Source: JBAXXL01 sp037127915 (GTDB lineage Bacteria; Bacteroidota; Ignavibacteria; Kapaibacteriales; UBA2268). Taken from it: a DNA stretch of 64,000 bases. The stretch is from contig JBAXXL010000005.1 in assembly GCA_037127915.1 (NCBI GenBank), forward strand, positions 1 through 64,000. Reading direction: 5' to 3'. A program made the translations under genes and the position numbers. This document shows, in pieces, positions 44,788 through 53,706 of the stretch. The notes beneath the pieces were generated by a model. The model was not told the DNA's origin, did not search any database, and saw only the letters and a list, made by a program, of their open reading frames with translations. The number at the start of each line of letters is the position of its first letter. Position 1 is the stretch's first letter.

Positions 44788-45567
44788 ATGATACTTCGGC
44801 TTAAAGCAAATAAATACAAATTATTAAAACGAAAAATGAAACTAATTGAAAGCATTAAACTTCGACACAGGGCGAATAAGTACAAGAACAAGTACGACGT
44901 TGGCGGAATAGCTTACCTGAACTCCTCGGTTAAAAAAGGACAGACCGTTCTTGACATTGGAGCGCACAAAGCAGGTTATTTATACTTTATGACAAATTTA
45001 GTGGGAAGCAAAGGAAAAGTGTTCGCTTTTGAACCACAATCAAACCTTTATCAGTATATCAAAAAAATTAAAGATATATTCAAATGGGACAATGTTACAA
45101 TTGAACATTTGGCGTTGTCAGATTCTGCAGGCAAAGTTACTCTATATATACCATCATACAAAGATAGCAATTCAACCTCTCCGGGGGCAACAATTGTAGA
45201 ACATAAAGAAAATTCAAATTTCGGCTCATCTGAAACAGTTTCAACAGAAACATTAGATGCATATTGCAGTAAATTTAATATAGAACCAGCTTTTTTAAAA
45301 ATTGATGTCGAAGGAAATGAATTAAGAATTTTTCAAGGCGGCATCAATACTTTAAAAAAATTCAAACCCAAAATTCTTGTTGAGATCGAGGAACGCCACG
45401 TGGGAAAAGAAAAAGTATTGGAAACTTTTGAGTTTATGGAATCGATAGGTTATACAGGACATATACTTCATGGCTCAAAAAGTATTCCTTTGTCAGATTT
45501 TAATTTCGATTACTATCAAAATCCTAACGACATGAAAAACTATTGTAACAATTTTATATTCGAATAG
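44788..45567 (+). CDS. FkbM-family SAM-dependent methyltransferase
   Basis: A protein of 259 residues. SAM-binding motif VLDIGAHKAGYLYFMTNLVG (about 55-75), FAFEPQSNLYQYIKK as motif II, and the FkbM signature LKIDVEGNELRIFQGG near 170. It transfers methyl groups, typically to sugars or lipids of surface glycans. An internal ATG 48 bases on is possible; neither has a clear ribosome site. It lies alone among gene fragments and repeats, which fits an acquired gene. A terminator follows. Confidence 0.88.
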   Translation: MILRLKANKYKLLKRKMKLIESIKLRHRANKYKNKYDVGGIAYLNSSVKKGQTVLDIGAHKAGYLYFMTNLVGSKGKVFAFEPQSNLYQYIKKIKDIFKWDNVTIEHLALSDSAGKVTLYIPSYKDSNSTSPGATIVEHKENSNFGSSETVSTETLDAYCSKFNIEPAFLKIDVEGNELRIFQGGINTLKKFKPKILVEIEERHVGKEKVLETFEFMESIGYTGHILHGSKSIPLSDFNFDYYQNPNDMKNYCNNFIFE

Positions 45568-45598
45568 ATTACGTAAACGCTAACAAAGAAGAAATAAA

Positions 45599-45626
45599 TA
45601 AAGCCCTTCCAATCCGAAGGGCTTTA
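45599..45626 (+). terminator. Intrinsic terminator after the FkbM gene
   Basis: The arms TAAAGCCCTTC and GAAGGGCTTTA around CAATCC make an 11-bp stem, followed by AATATTTTATTTTAA. It lies about 30 bases past the stop. Confidence 0.8.
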
Positions 45627-45656
45627 AATATTTTATTTTAACTAAGGTAGGGTTGT

Positions 45657-45740
45657 CTCAAAACTATTAATTCGAGAACAGACAAGAATGTCTGTTCTAC
45701 TATGTTATTGAATTATATAGCAGATTAGACATTCCTTTGC
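45657..45740. repeat. Left copy of an ~84-bp repeat with a GAACAGACA palindrome
   Basis: Contains GAGAACAGACA, then AGAATGTCTGTTCTAC, then TATGTTATTGAATTATA, and ends near TTAGACATTCCT. It matches the copy at 46325-46408 in the same orientation with only a few differences. The two copies bracket the DUF2442/DUF4160 pair. Confidence 0.8.
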
Positions 45741-45751
45741 GAAATGTATTT

Positions 45752-46024
45752 TTAAGAATAAGCGTGTTCTGTAACTGGTGCCGGAGCACCTCTAAGCAAT
45801 CCTTCGGAACTTAAATCCTCATCAATATCGGGCCAATGTATTCCATAACCCCCACCGGAGATTTTCCAGTTCTTTAGTTGTTCGTCACTAGCATTAAACA
45901 ATCTTGGGTAATAAATCAATGGAACTGAAATAATTCTGCCATCCATGATATATACTACAATCATATCATTATTAAAATCCACTGATTTTATTCTAGTATC
46001 GCTGTTATAAGCTGAAATAATCAT
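45752..46024 (-). CDS. DUF2442 protein
   Basis: A protein of 90 residues. The family pattern is clear: a strand pair (VDFNNDMIVVYIMDGRIISVPL), YYPRLFNASDEQLKNW, then GGGYGIHWPDIDEDLSSEGLL. The upstream DUF4160 gene overlaps it by 20 bases, so the two are translated together. The pair is common in bacterial genomes, often near mobile elements, and has been considered toxin-antitoxin-like; I know of no settled function. The C-terminal tail RGAPAPVTEHAYS is extra. Confidence 0.85.
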   Translation of the reverse strand: MIISAYNSDTRIKSVDFNNDMIVVYIMDGRIISVPLIYYPRLFNASDEQLKNWKISGGGYGIHWPDIDEDLSSEGLLRGAPAPVTEHAYS

Positions 46025-46241
46025 TCCATCGCTCCAAAAACAATTCTTGATTTTTTAATATTATTTCATAAATACTATTTAGTTCTTTAGCGTTAAAACC
46101 ATAGTTTCTACTTATTGAGATTGGCTCAAGCCAAAATTTCGCTGAAAACATATCTCTATCAATATGGACATGGGGTGGTTCAGTACTTTCATGGCTATAG
46201 AAATAAAATCTATATGGTCCATCAATTAGTAACGTTGGCAT
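46005..46241 (-). CDS. DUF4160 protein
   Basis: A protein of 78 residues matching DUF4160: MPTLLIDGPYRFYFYSHESTEPPHVHIDRD with the PPHVH motif, FSAKFWLEPISIS, and the helical end IYEIILKNQELFLERWNDYF. It precedes the DUF2442 gene with an overlap. Its position between two direct repeats suggests that the pair entered or moved together. The biochemical role is unknown; conserved His residues may bind metal. Confidence 0.85.
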   Translation of the reverse strand: MPTLLIDGPYRFYFYSHESTEPPHVHIDRDMFSAKFWLEPISISRNYGFNAKELNSIYEIILKNQELFLERWNDYFSL

Positions 46242-46324
46242 TTTTTTGCTTTTGTTCCCAAAGTATTATTTATTAAATTATCATTGTTAACGATACTAAA
46301 ATAATTATATTTTTAATGGGCAGA

Positions 46325-46408
46325 TTCAAAACAACAAAATTAGAGAACAGACAGAAATGTCTGTTCTACTATGTTATTGAATTATAGAGTAGCTTAGACA
46401 TTCCTGTC
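46325..46408. repeat. Right copy of the ~84-bp repeat
   Basis: Same sequence as the copy at 45657-45740: TTAGAGAACAGACAGAAATG, TCTGTTCTACTATG, TTATTGAATTATA and TTAGACATTCCT in the same order. It lies about 85 bases upstream of the DUF4160 start. Confidence 0.8.
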
Positions 46409-46454
46409 TGAGCTGTTTTGCTAAATTTCAACCTGTTATACAGCCTCTTTTTCC

Positions 46455-47045
46455 TTACTCTGCAAACAAATTATCCAACTGCTCATTCACCAATCTATTG
46501 AATTCCTTATATTCAGATGGATGACGGCGATTAATGTAAAGGAACAACAATCCAATAATCACATAGCGAAGCTGGTTTTTCATTATTTCGGATTTTTCAG
46601 AATCAATTAGCTGATTCTCTAGGCAATAGCTCCATTCTTCAGCGCACAGACGGTCGAGGAATGTGTATATCAACTCAATAGTCGGTTGTTTATGTGCTAT
46701 ATCGCGTGTTTTCTCGATAAAGAACAGCTCAAATATTCCGGGATATTGAATGAAGTATTTCACGTAAGCTTTGGTTATAGCTTTAATTTTCGCAACACCC
46801 GATGGTAAGGATTTTGTATCGACAATAACATACTCTGTACATTCTTCTTGGAAATCTTTGACACATTCGAATATCAAATCCTTTACATCTTTGAAATAAG
46901 TATATAGTGTGGCAGATGAATATCCTGCGCGGTCAGCTATATTACGGACATTCACTACCTTAAGCCCTTCACCTTTAAGCAATTCCTTGGTTGCATCGAT
47001 GAAGTAAGAACGAACTCGCTCTTCTTGAATTTCTTTATTTTTCAT
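46455..47045 (-). CDS. TetR-family transcriptional regulator
   Basis: ATG 47045 (MKNKEIQEERVRSYF) is preferred; a frame start 27 bases upstream would extend over a likely operator. It has 196 residues. The N-terminal helix-turn-helix is typical (ATKELLKGEGLKVVNVRNIADRAGYSSATLYTYFKDVKDLIFECV). The C-terminal ligand domain is not diagnostic. The gene follows the last of the barrel-protein genes after about 80 bases containing two palindromic sites. It may control itself and its neighbours; the ligand is unknown. Confidence 0.9.
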   Translation of the reverse strand: MKNKEIQEERVRSYFIDATKELLKGEGLKVVNVRNIADRAGYSSATLYTYFKDVKDLIFECVKDFQEECTEYVIVDTKSLPSGVAKIKAITKAYVKYFIQYPGIFELFFIEKTRDIAHKQPTIELIYTFLDRLCAEEWSYCLENQLIDSEKSEIMKNQLRYVIIGLLFLYINRRHPSEYKEFNRLVNEQLDNLFAE

Positions 47046-47064
47046 ATTAACATCGTTTTGTTTG

Positions 47065-47079
47065 TTGAACAATGTTCAA
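47065..47079. promoter_or_regulatory. Candidate TetR operator
   Basis: The inverted repeat TTGAACA-A-TGTTCAA lies 20 bases upstream of the TetR start. A second, looser repeat TGTTTG/CAAACA lies at 47092-47110. Position and symmetry fit an autoregulatory site. Confidence 0.45.
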
Positions 47080-47125
47080 AATTACAAATAATGTTTGATA
47101 TATACAAACATGTTTAGGATTTTTT

Positions 47126-48454
47126 TTATAAATCAAATCCCAAACCCGCAGAAAGTCCATAACTGATATTATATGGGATGTTTTCGGAAGACATATTATA
47201 TAGCCTTAATTTTCCCCAGCGATCGTAGTAATTAATAAAACCTGATATTAGCAAGTTTGCAGTTTTATTAATCTTGTATCTCATCCGAGTACCTATCATA
47301 TAGCTCAGTTTGGAATTTCCTGTTAAATATTTGCTGTATAGTGTATTTACATACTGTGTTTTATCGGATTTATTACGATAATTATGAATAGAAACTCCCC
47401 CAATTAGTTCAGAAAATAACTGATTATATTCAAATTGATTCTTTCTACTGTGCCAAATGGTATAACCGAAATTTATATTAAAACTATTGCTATATAGAGC
47501 ATTATAGACATTATTTCCCATTTTATAGCTGATTAATTCATATTTATATCCTATTTCAGTGCTCATTCTTCTAGATATTTTATAATTACAATTTAAACCA
47601 AGTGAGCAATAATGAGTTAAGTACAGATTAAGAATAGGAATATCATTCCCTACAATAAAGTCATATTTATTTTTGTACAACAATTGATAAGTATAATCTA
47701 CTGCTACCATCATTCTTTTAAAATACAATTTATCAAAATCTAATGATGACTTATACGCTTCTTTCACTTCTGGGATCGGATTTGCAGAAATGCATTTTAA
47801 TACTTCAGGTGGTGTAACACTTATTCCGGCAACGTTTTTAAAAATAGCCATTTTTTTAAACGAGGTATTGTTGATTACAAATAGCGTTTGCGTTCCATCA
47901 ATTATCGGATAATCAACATTTGTAATGGAATAAATATCGTAGTAACCGGTGATTCTCAAATTACCGGATTTTGGTCTATAAGTACTGTCCGGCGTTGTAA
48001 CTAAATTTGAACTATCAGCATAGAGAATAAACCCAGAAAACTTTGTGCTATCGCGTAAAGTGATATTTACCGATTTAGCTTTTTTATTAAACTGCGTACT
48101 TACTCTTAAAAGTCCTGATATTAATTTGCCATTCAATTTGTAATTGGTTGGTTCGGAAATTATTCCCTCGTAATTGTCAATGACATAAGCCAAAGTGGCA
48201 ACTGCGGAATCCGAAAGTATGATTTTGGATTTCACTTCCGATTTACCGGCTGAAATTTCAAAATAATTGTGTCCAACATTTTTATACAACACTGCCGATT
48301 TGTAATCCTTCACATCCGGAAAAAGCCCGAAGTAATTTCTGCTGTCGAGTGAAATGGATTCGCCCAAACGCGATGTTAACTCTATTTGCTCTGTACCAAA
48401 GCAAATAACTGAGTTAACAACTAACACTAAAAGAATCAAGTACGATTTCTTCAT
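47126..48454 (-). CDS. Secreted outer-membrane protein, tandem paralogue 3
   Basis: A protein of 442 residues with a signal peptide (ends VICFG). The N-terminal 230 residues (EQIELTSRLGESISLDSRNYFGLFPDVKDYKSAVL onward) are nearly identical to two upstream paralogues, with conserved TQFNKKAKSVNITLRDSTKFSGFILYADSS. The C-terminal 190 residues form alternating strands ending GLSAGLGFDL, as in an outer-membrane barrel, and differ from the paralogues. The function is unknown. It is the last of a cluster of four secreted proteins. Confidence 0.8.
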   Translation of the reverse strand: MKKSYLILLVLVVNSVICFGTEQIELTSRLGESISLDSRNYFGLFPDVKDYKSAVLYKNVGHNYFEISAGKSEVKSKIILSDSAVATLAYVIDNYEGIISEPTNYKLNGKLISGLLRVSTQFNKKAKSVNITLRDSTKFSGFILYADSSNLVTTPDSTYRPKSGNLRITGYYDIYSITNVDYPIIDGTQTLFVINNTSFKKMAIFKNVAGISVTPPEVLKCISANPIPEVKEAYKSSLDFDKLYFKRMMVAVDYTYQLLYKNKYDFIVGNDIPILNLYLTHYCSLGLNCNYKISRRMSTEIGYKYELISYKMGNNVYNALYSNSFNINFGYTIWHSRKNQFEYNQLFSELIGGVSIHNYRNKSDKTQYVNTLYSKYLTGNSKLSYMIGTRMRYKINKTANLLISGFINYYDRWGKLRLYNMSSENIPYNISYGLSAGLGFDL

Positions 48455-48523
48455 AATCTACTTGCAATTAAAGAGTGTATTAATATCATCTATCGTTTCC
48501 ATTCCATTAATTAGTTACACCAG

Positions 48524-49174
48524 TTAGTAGTAAAATATTAGCCTTTTCTCATAATATTGGTCTATGTTTACTGAAATTGGATCAGTATAGTATTGATAAT
48601 TAGAACTATCTTTGAAAGCCAACACCGTGAAATTGAAACCAGCAGGCACAGCCTTAAAAGATATTCCTCCGTTAGTATCCGTTATTCCTGAAAGAAAGCT
48701 ATAATTATTATATTCTTCAAAAGAAAGTTTTGATGTAGAAAACTCTCTCGTAATAAGTGATATATTAATATTAGGTTTGGGTTTACCGCTGGCATCGGTT
48801 AATCTAATATGGATGTCTCCAATATTGTCTAATGGTTTGATTTCAATTGACTTATTATAGCCTCCAATTAACTGAAATTTTTTGCTCGATTTGAAAATTA
48901 CATTATCTGAATATACAGATACTTCGATTAAGTAATTTCCTTCAAGCAATGTTGCATAATACCTACCGTTAATATCTGTTGAGTCTTCAATTATATTTCC
49001 GGTAAAGCCTAGTTCAGTTTTAATCTTTACTTTTGCATACTTTGCTGGTAAGTTATCCCATCCATAAACTGTAACGGTTAATTTTGATTCCACTTTACTG
49101 GGATCGACTATTTTATCATCGTAACATGATGTTATAATGATAGATAATAGAATAATATAAATTGTTTTTTTCAT
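48524..49174 (-). CDS. Lipoprotein with two SpaA/carboxypeptidase-regulatory-like sandwich domains
   Basis: A protein of 216 residues with the lipobox IITSC (Cys17). Two repeat domains have matching cores: KLTVTVYGWDNLPAKYAKVKIKTE ... DSTDINGRYYATLLEGNYLIEVSV and DIHIRLTDASGKPKPNINISLIT ... GITDTNGGISFKAVPAGFNFTVLAF. Such domains often serve as surface spacers or binding modules. The leader ACGATAAGGTGATTTTATG is almost the same as that of the next paralogue gene upstream, a sign of duplication. Confidence 0.8.
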   Translation of the reverse strand: MKKTIYIILLSIIITSCYDDKIVDPSKVESKLTVTVYGWDNLPAKYAKVKIKTELGFTGNIIEDSTDINGRYYATLLEGNYLIEVSVYSDNVIFKSSKKFQLIGGYNKSIEIKPLDNIGDIHIRLTDASGKPKPNINISLITREFSTSKLSFEEYNNYSFLSGITDTNGGISFKAVPAGFNFTVLAFKDSSNYQYYTDPISVNIDQYYEKRLIFYY

Positions 49175-49192
49175 AAAATCACCTTATCGTTA

Positions 49193-50551
49193 TTAAAATT
49201 CAGCCCCATAACCAATCGTAAAACCATAACTATAAATGTAATCAATATACCGTGTAATACAATTGCCCTCCGGTGTATTGCTGTAAAATAGCATTCCTAA
49301 GTTCTTGTGATAATTCACAAAACCCGATAAACTTAAAAAATTAGTATTATTAAATTTATAATTGAAATTTATACCGGCATGATAGCTTTTTTTCATTTCA
49401 GAATCTATTCCCAAATCAACTAAAGGATTTTCAAAGTTACGTAATATGGTGTTGACATTATAATTGTACCAATTTACTTTAATTCCACCATACAAATATG
49501 CATAAATACGCTGTGGTTCAAAACCCTTTTTTTTACTAGACCAAACTTTCAAATACAAATCAAAATTTACATTATTTCCGAGAATTGATTTTGTTTGATA
49601 ATATTGACTAATGTTAAAATCAATTTTTTCGAAACTATATCCTAATTGCAATTTTAAAAATTTAGTTAGTTTATAATCAAAATTAAATCCATAAGAATAA
49701 TATCTGTCAAGTGTCAATTTTAATGGAACGTTAGTCATATCAATGATGGATAATAATTGTAATTTGTCTGGATAGAATTGTTCATAAGAATAGTCTAATG
49801 ATATGGACATTCTTTTAAAGTATAAATTGTCGAAATCCAATGGCGATTCGTAAGATTTACTCATATCACGAGTTTGTTGTTGATCAACAAATTTTAATAC
49901 CTCAGGTGGTACTACTTTAATTCCATTGACACTTTTAAAAAGTGCATTTTTTTGATATGATTTCAAATTTAATAGGAAAACTATTTCCGTCCCATCAATA
50001 ATCGGATAGGCAACATTTGAAATTGAATAAATATCAGAATAAGGAGTAATTCGAAAATCAGAAGATGTCGCTCTATATGCTCTGTCCGGCGTTGTAACTA
50101 AATTTGAACTATCAGCATAGAGAATAAACCCAGAAAACTTTGTGCTATCGCGTAAAGTGATATTTACCGATTTAGCTTTTTTATTAAACTGAGTACTTAC
50201 TCTAATAAGTCCGGATATCAATTTGCCATTCAACTTGTATTGGGCGGGTTCGGATATTATTCCTTCGTAATTATCAATTACATACGCTAAAGTTGTTACT
50301 GCGGAATCTGTGAGAATGATTTTTGATTTCTCATTTAACTTTCCTGCAGTAATTTCAAAATAATTATAACCGGCATTTTTTATTAATACTGCTGATTTAT
50401 AATCTTTTACATCAGGAAAAAGCCCGAAGTAATTTCTGGTATCAAGCGAAATGGATTTGCCCAAACGCGATGACAGCTCTATTTGTTCTGCGCCAAAGCA
50501 AACAATGGCGCTAAATGCAAACATTATAAGAATCAAGTACATGTTTTTCAT
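49193..50551 (-). CDS. Secreted outer-membrane protein, tandem paralogue 2
   Basis: A protein of 452 residues with a signal peptide (ends AIVCFGA). Its N-terminal half is nearly identical to its two neighbours (SSRLGKSISLDTRNYFGLFPDVKDYKSAVLIKN). A DNA stretch of over 100 bases around 50090-50200 matches 47990-48110 almost base for base. The C-terminal barrel region (MSISLDYSYEQF ... YSYGFTIGYGAEF) is more like paralogue 1 than paralogue 3. An AAGGT ribosome site precedes it. Confidence 0.8.
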   Translation of the reverse strand: MKNMYLILIMFAFSAIVCFGAEQIELSSRLGKSISLDTRNYFGLFPDVKDYKSAVLIKNAGYNYFEITAGKLNEKSKIILTDSAVTTLAYVIDNYEGIISEPAQYKLNGKLISGLIRVSTQFNKKAKSVNITLRDSTKFSGFILYADSSNLVTTPDRAYRATSSDFRITPYSDIYSISNVAYPIIDGTEIVFLLNLKSYQKNALFKSVNGIKVVPPEVLKFVDQQQTRDMSKSYESPLDFDNLYFKRMSISLDYSYEQFYPDKLQLLSIIDMTNVPLKLTLDRYYSYGFNFDYKLTKFLKLQLGYSFEKIDFNISQYYQTKSILGNNVNFDLYLKVWSSKKKGFEPQRIYAYLYGGIKVNWYNYNVNTILRNFENPLVDLGIDSEMKKSYHAGINFNYKFNNTNFLSLSGFVNYHKNLGMLFYSNTPEGNCITRYIDYIYSYGFTIGYGAEF

Positions 50552-50569
50552 AAAATTACCTTGTCGTTA

Positions 50570-51928
50570 TTAGAATTCACTACCCAATCCAATTTTTAAA
50601 CCATAACTAATAATATTATCAATATTTTTTGTAATATAATAATAACCTTTTCCATCCCAATAATATATTGTTCCGAAGCCCGGATGATAATTGATAAATC
50701 CAGACATATTGATAGAGTAATGGTGGTTTATATTGTACTTACAACTTAATCCTGCATGGTAGCTTTGTCTCATTTTTGCATCGATTCCAGTTGTACCATG
50801 GATGTTGTCAGGACCTAGAAATGTATTACTTACTGTGTAATCATAGTAATCAAATTGAATTCCCCCATATAAATATGCAAATAAACGCTGAGGTTCAAAT
50901 CTCATATTTTTGTTTTTCCAAACATTTAAGTATAAATCTAAATTTAATCCGTTCCCCAGTATAGTTCGTGTAGTATAATCTTGTCCTAAAGAATAATCGA
51001 TTTTTTGAAGCTGATAACCAATTTGCAATTGTAATAATTTGGTTATATTATAAGCAAAATCAAACCCAAATGAATAATATCTATCCATTATCAAAGGTTT
51101 TGTAATATCTCTCCATTCGGGGATTGTAATTAAAGGTAGTTTTTTGGGTGAAAATTGCTGGTAAGAAAAATTCGCCGATACCATAAATCTCTTAAAATAT
51201 AATTTGTTGAAATCCAATGATGACTCATACACTTCTTTTACTTTTAGGATTGGATTTTCTGAAATGTATTTCAATACTTCAGGCGGTGTCACACTTATTC
51301 CGGCAACATTTTTAAAAATCGCAATTTTTTTAAACGAGTTATTGTTTATTATGAATAGCGTTTTCGTCCCATCAATAATCGGATATCCTACGTTTGAAAT
51401 TGAATAAATATCAGAATAAGCGGTGATTCTCAAATTACCGGATTTTTGTCTGTAAGCACTGTCCGGCGTTGTAACTACAATTGAACTGTCAGCATAGAGA
51501 ACAAACCCAGAAAACTTTGTGCTGTCGCGTAAAGTGATATTTACCGATTTAGCTTTTTTATTAAATTGAGTACTTACTCTTAAAAGTCCTGATATTAATT
51601 TCCCATTCAATTTGTATTTCGCCGGTTCCGAAATTATTCCCTCGAAATTATCAATTACATAAGCCAAAGTGGCAACTGCGGAATCTGAGAGAATAATTTT
51701 TGATTTTTCATCTCGTTTTCCAGCAATAATTTCAAAATAATTGTAACCGGCATTTTTAATCAAAACCGCCGATTTGTAATCCTTCACATCAGGAAAAAGC
51801 CCGAAGTAATTTCTGCTGTCAAGCGAAATGGTTTTGCCCAAACGCGAAGAAAGCTCTATTTGCTCCGAACCAATGCAAATAATGTAGTTAAATACAAACA
51901 CTAAAAGAATCAAGTACAATCTTTTCAT
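50570..51928 (-). CDS. Secreted outer-membrane protein, tandem paralogue 1
   Basis: A protein of 452 residues with a signal peptide (ends YIICIGS), first of the cluster. N-terminal region conserved as in the other two; C-terminal strands end YGLKIGLGSEF. The repeated KYISENPILKVKEVYESSLDFNKLYFKRFMV joins the two halves. It lies 18 bases before paralogue 2. A promoter must lie in the 200 bases upstream, where no known box was found. Confidence 0.8.
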   Translation of the reverse strand: MKRLYLILLVFVFNYIICIGSEQIELSSRLGKTISLDSRNYFGLFPDVKDYKSAVLIKNAGYNYFEIIAGKRDEKSKIILSDSAVATLAYVIDNFEGIISEPAKYKLNGKLISGLLRVSTQFNKKAKSVNITLRDSTKFSGFVLYADSSIVVTTPDSAYRQKSGNLRITAYSDIYSISNVGYPIIDGTKTLFIINNNSFKKIAIFKNVAGISVTPPEVLKYISENPILKVKEVYESSLDFNKLYFKRFMVSANFSYQQFSPKKLPLITIPEWRDITKPLIMDRYYSFGFDFAYNITKLLQLQIGYQLQKIDYSLGQDYTTRTILGNGLNLDLYLNVWKNKNMRFEPQRLFAYLYGGIQFDYYDYTVSNTFLGPDNIHGTTGIDAKMRQSYHAGLSCKYNINHHYSINMSGFINYHPGFGTIYYWDGKGYYYITKNIDNIISYGLKIGLGSEF

Positions 51929-52130
51929 ATCTTACCAACAATTAAATTAAAGTGCCATCTAATTGTAATACTACAATATGTGTGCCATTATTTGCAGAAG
52001 AGCCATAATCGCACTTATGCAGAAATTCATTTTGAAATACCGTCTAATAAACCGTCAAATTATCCAATTTATGTGAAAATTAATTACAGTACAGTGTGCG
52101 TAAGAATGTACATGATACTAAAAATCAAAT

Positions 52131-53057
52131 CTATTTTATTTCCAAATGTCTTTTTACAAATTCGCATATTTCATCCATTGCTTCTGTAGCTTCCTCAAAA
52201 TATGGCGCCAATAAAGGATAACAATGAACCATATTCTCTCCGGCTCTAAATGTTATATCAACTCCGGCAGATTTGGCTTTTTCATAGAACTTTTCACCAT
52301 CTTCATAGAGTTCATCATCTGTTCCTGAATTAATAAGAATTGGCGGAAGTCCTTCAAGATTGCCGAAAAGTGGCGATATTAGTGGATTTGAAGCATCGTT
52401 ATCACCAACATAGTATTTACTGAATACATTCCACGAGTTAAGAGGAGCTAACGACTTTTTATTTTTGGTTTTATACGATTCACTTGAGCAGGTAAGGTCT
52501 GTCCAAGGTGAAATAGATACAGCCGCTCTTGGAAATGGAATATTTTGTTCTTTTAGCGCGAGTAAAGCTGCTAAACACAATCCGCCGCCCGCAGATTCGC
52601 CCACGATCATTATGTTTTCTGGTTTATACCCGGAATTAAGCAAAGATTTATAAACCGTAACAGAATCATCCAAAGCCGCTGGAAATGTATTTTCCGGTGC
52701 TAATCTATACTCATAAGTTAGATTTGTAACCCCCGAGCTTTTTGCGAATTTGGAGACAAATCCGCGATGGTCATTGCACGACCCCGATACATATCCCCCA
52801 CCGTGAACATATAATATAACTTTCTTTTTATCTGTACCTTCGGGGATTAACCATTCACATTTTATCCCCTCAATAGTATCTTCCTTAACACTTATTCCAT
52901 CCGGAATTTTTGCGAATCTTTTTGCACCCTTTTCGCATTTATCTCTAAAACCTTGGATTGAAGTATTGAAATCATAGGTTTCCTTCTTTAATTTTCCTTC
53001 AAATAGATGCCTATTTCGCATCATAAAATTGAACATTTTGCTTTTAAAACTACTCAT
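52131..53057 (-). CDS. Alpha/beta-hydrolase of the hormone-sensitive-lipase (HSL/IV) esterase family
   Basis: A protein of 308 residues. The oxyanion motif HGGGYVSGS (about 90) and nucleophile motif GESAGG (Ser near 154) are clear; the acid is in NSGTDDELYEDG and the base in ENMVHCYPLL. No signal peptide, so it acts in the cytoplasm. It would cleave short-chain esters; the natural substrate is unknown. It overlaps the small membrane-protein gene by 8 bases, so the pair is coupled. Confidence 0.93.
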   Translation of the reverse strand: MSSFKSKMFNFMMRNRHLFEGKLKKETYDFNTSIQGFRDKCEKGAKRFAKIPDGISVKEDTIEGIKCEWLIPEGTDKKKVILYVHGGGYVSGSCNDHRGFVSKFAKSSGVTNLTYEYRLAPENTFPAALDDSVTVYKSLLNSGYKPENIMIVGESAGGGLCLAALLALKEQNIPFPRAAVSISPWTDLTCSSESYKTKNKKSLAPLNSWNVFSKYYVGDNDASNPLISPLFGNLEGLPPILINSGTDDELYEDGEKFYEKAKSAGVDITFRAGENMVHCYPLLAPYFEEATEAMDEICEFVKRHLEIK

Positions 53058-53265
53058 TGGTTTTCTTTTTTTTATTATTTCTTCTAAATATGGATAGTAC
53101 TATACCCACTATCAATATGTTACTCATTACCATACGCCAATCAATAACAAAACCGATTTTATCTATTAACAAATTCCATAGCACATCAACTGCAAATACG
53201 CTGATAAAAGCTATGACAAGTGTTCTTAATATTTCAATTACAAAATTTTTACTAATCTTTTTCAT
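53050..53265 (-). CDS. Small two-segment membrane protein
   Basis: A protein of 71 residues. Hydrophobic segments at about 10-30 and 43-60 (VIEILRTLVIAFISVFAVDVLW; MVMSNILIVGIVLSIF) and a Lys/Asn-rich end. It begins with KKISKNF, giving an inside-positive start. It overlaps the esterase gene and may anchor or assist it; no family is recognised. Confidence 0.6.
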   Translation of the reverse strand: MKKISKNFVIEILRTLVIAFISVFAVDVLWNLLIDKIGFVIDWRMVMSNILIVGIVLSIFRRNNKKKKTNE

Positions 53266-53366
53266 TTTTTTTCAATTGTTTAAGAATCAACGATAAGGTA
53301 AACCATAAGGTTGATCTATAAGTAAAATATATTATGAGAATAATTAAAAAAACGAAGACACTATAA

Positions 53367-53636
53367 TCAAGTACACTGAGTTTCCTTTTTTGCGTGACTC
53401 AATTTTCTATTCTTCTTTTTAGGCATTGCATTAATAAGAGCTCTTAAAGCATTATTAACTTGATCTGAAGTTTCAAACACTTTATGAATATCAGGTTGTA
53501 ATTTTATATAACCATCTTGTTCAGCCAATTTTGCCGCAAAGCGATTTGGTTTTGCCTTGCTATAATCAAAATCGTAATTATCTAACATTTCATCTTCGTC
53601 ATCAAGATTATTCATTATATTATCTGTTTTCTTCAT
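53367..53636 (-). CDS. Antitoxin-like small protein, orphan
   Basis: A protein of 89 residues. The core NYDFDYSKAKPNRFAAKLAEQDGYIKLQPDIHKVFETSDQVNNALRALI matches the pattern of small proteins paired with HicA/BrnT/RelE-type toxins (DYSKAxPNRFA, then a D-x-x-V-F strand and a last helix). The acidic N-terminus and basic tail (KKKNRKLSHAKKE) are as in such antitoxins. No toxin gene is adjacent, so it may be an orphan or its partner may be lost. Confidence in the gene is fair, in the role low. Confidence 0.6.
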   Translation of the reverse strand: MKKTDNIMNNLDDEDEMLDNYDFDYSKAKPNRFAAKLAEQDGYIKLQPDIHKVFETSDQVNNALRALINAMPKKKNRKLSHAKKETQCT

Positions 53637-53665
53637 GTTTTTTTCATGTTTTTTTCTATTTTCAA

Positions 53666-53700
53666 ATTCATCCGATAACCGAAAGAGTCATCGGATGAAT
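53666..53700 (-). terminator. Hairpin after the FMN-binding-protein gene
   Basis: ATTCATCCGAT pairs with ATCGGATGAAT, extended imperfectly around a 7-base loop. It closely resembles the hairpin at 62605-62637, so a dispersed family is possible. It separates the FMN-protein gene from the antitoxin-like gene. Confidence 0.6.
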
Positions 53701-53706
53701 TACATA

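Noticed and set aside
45599..45626. Small RNA gene
   Set aside because: It is better explained as the terminator of the FkbM gene.
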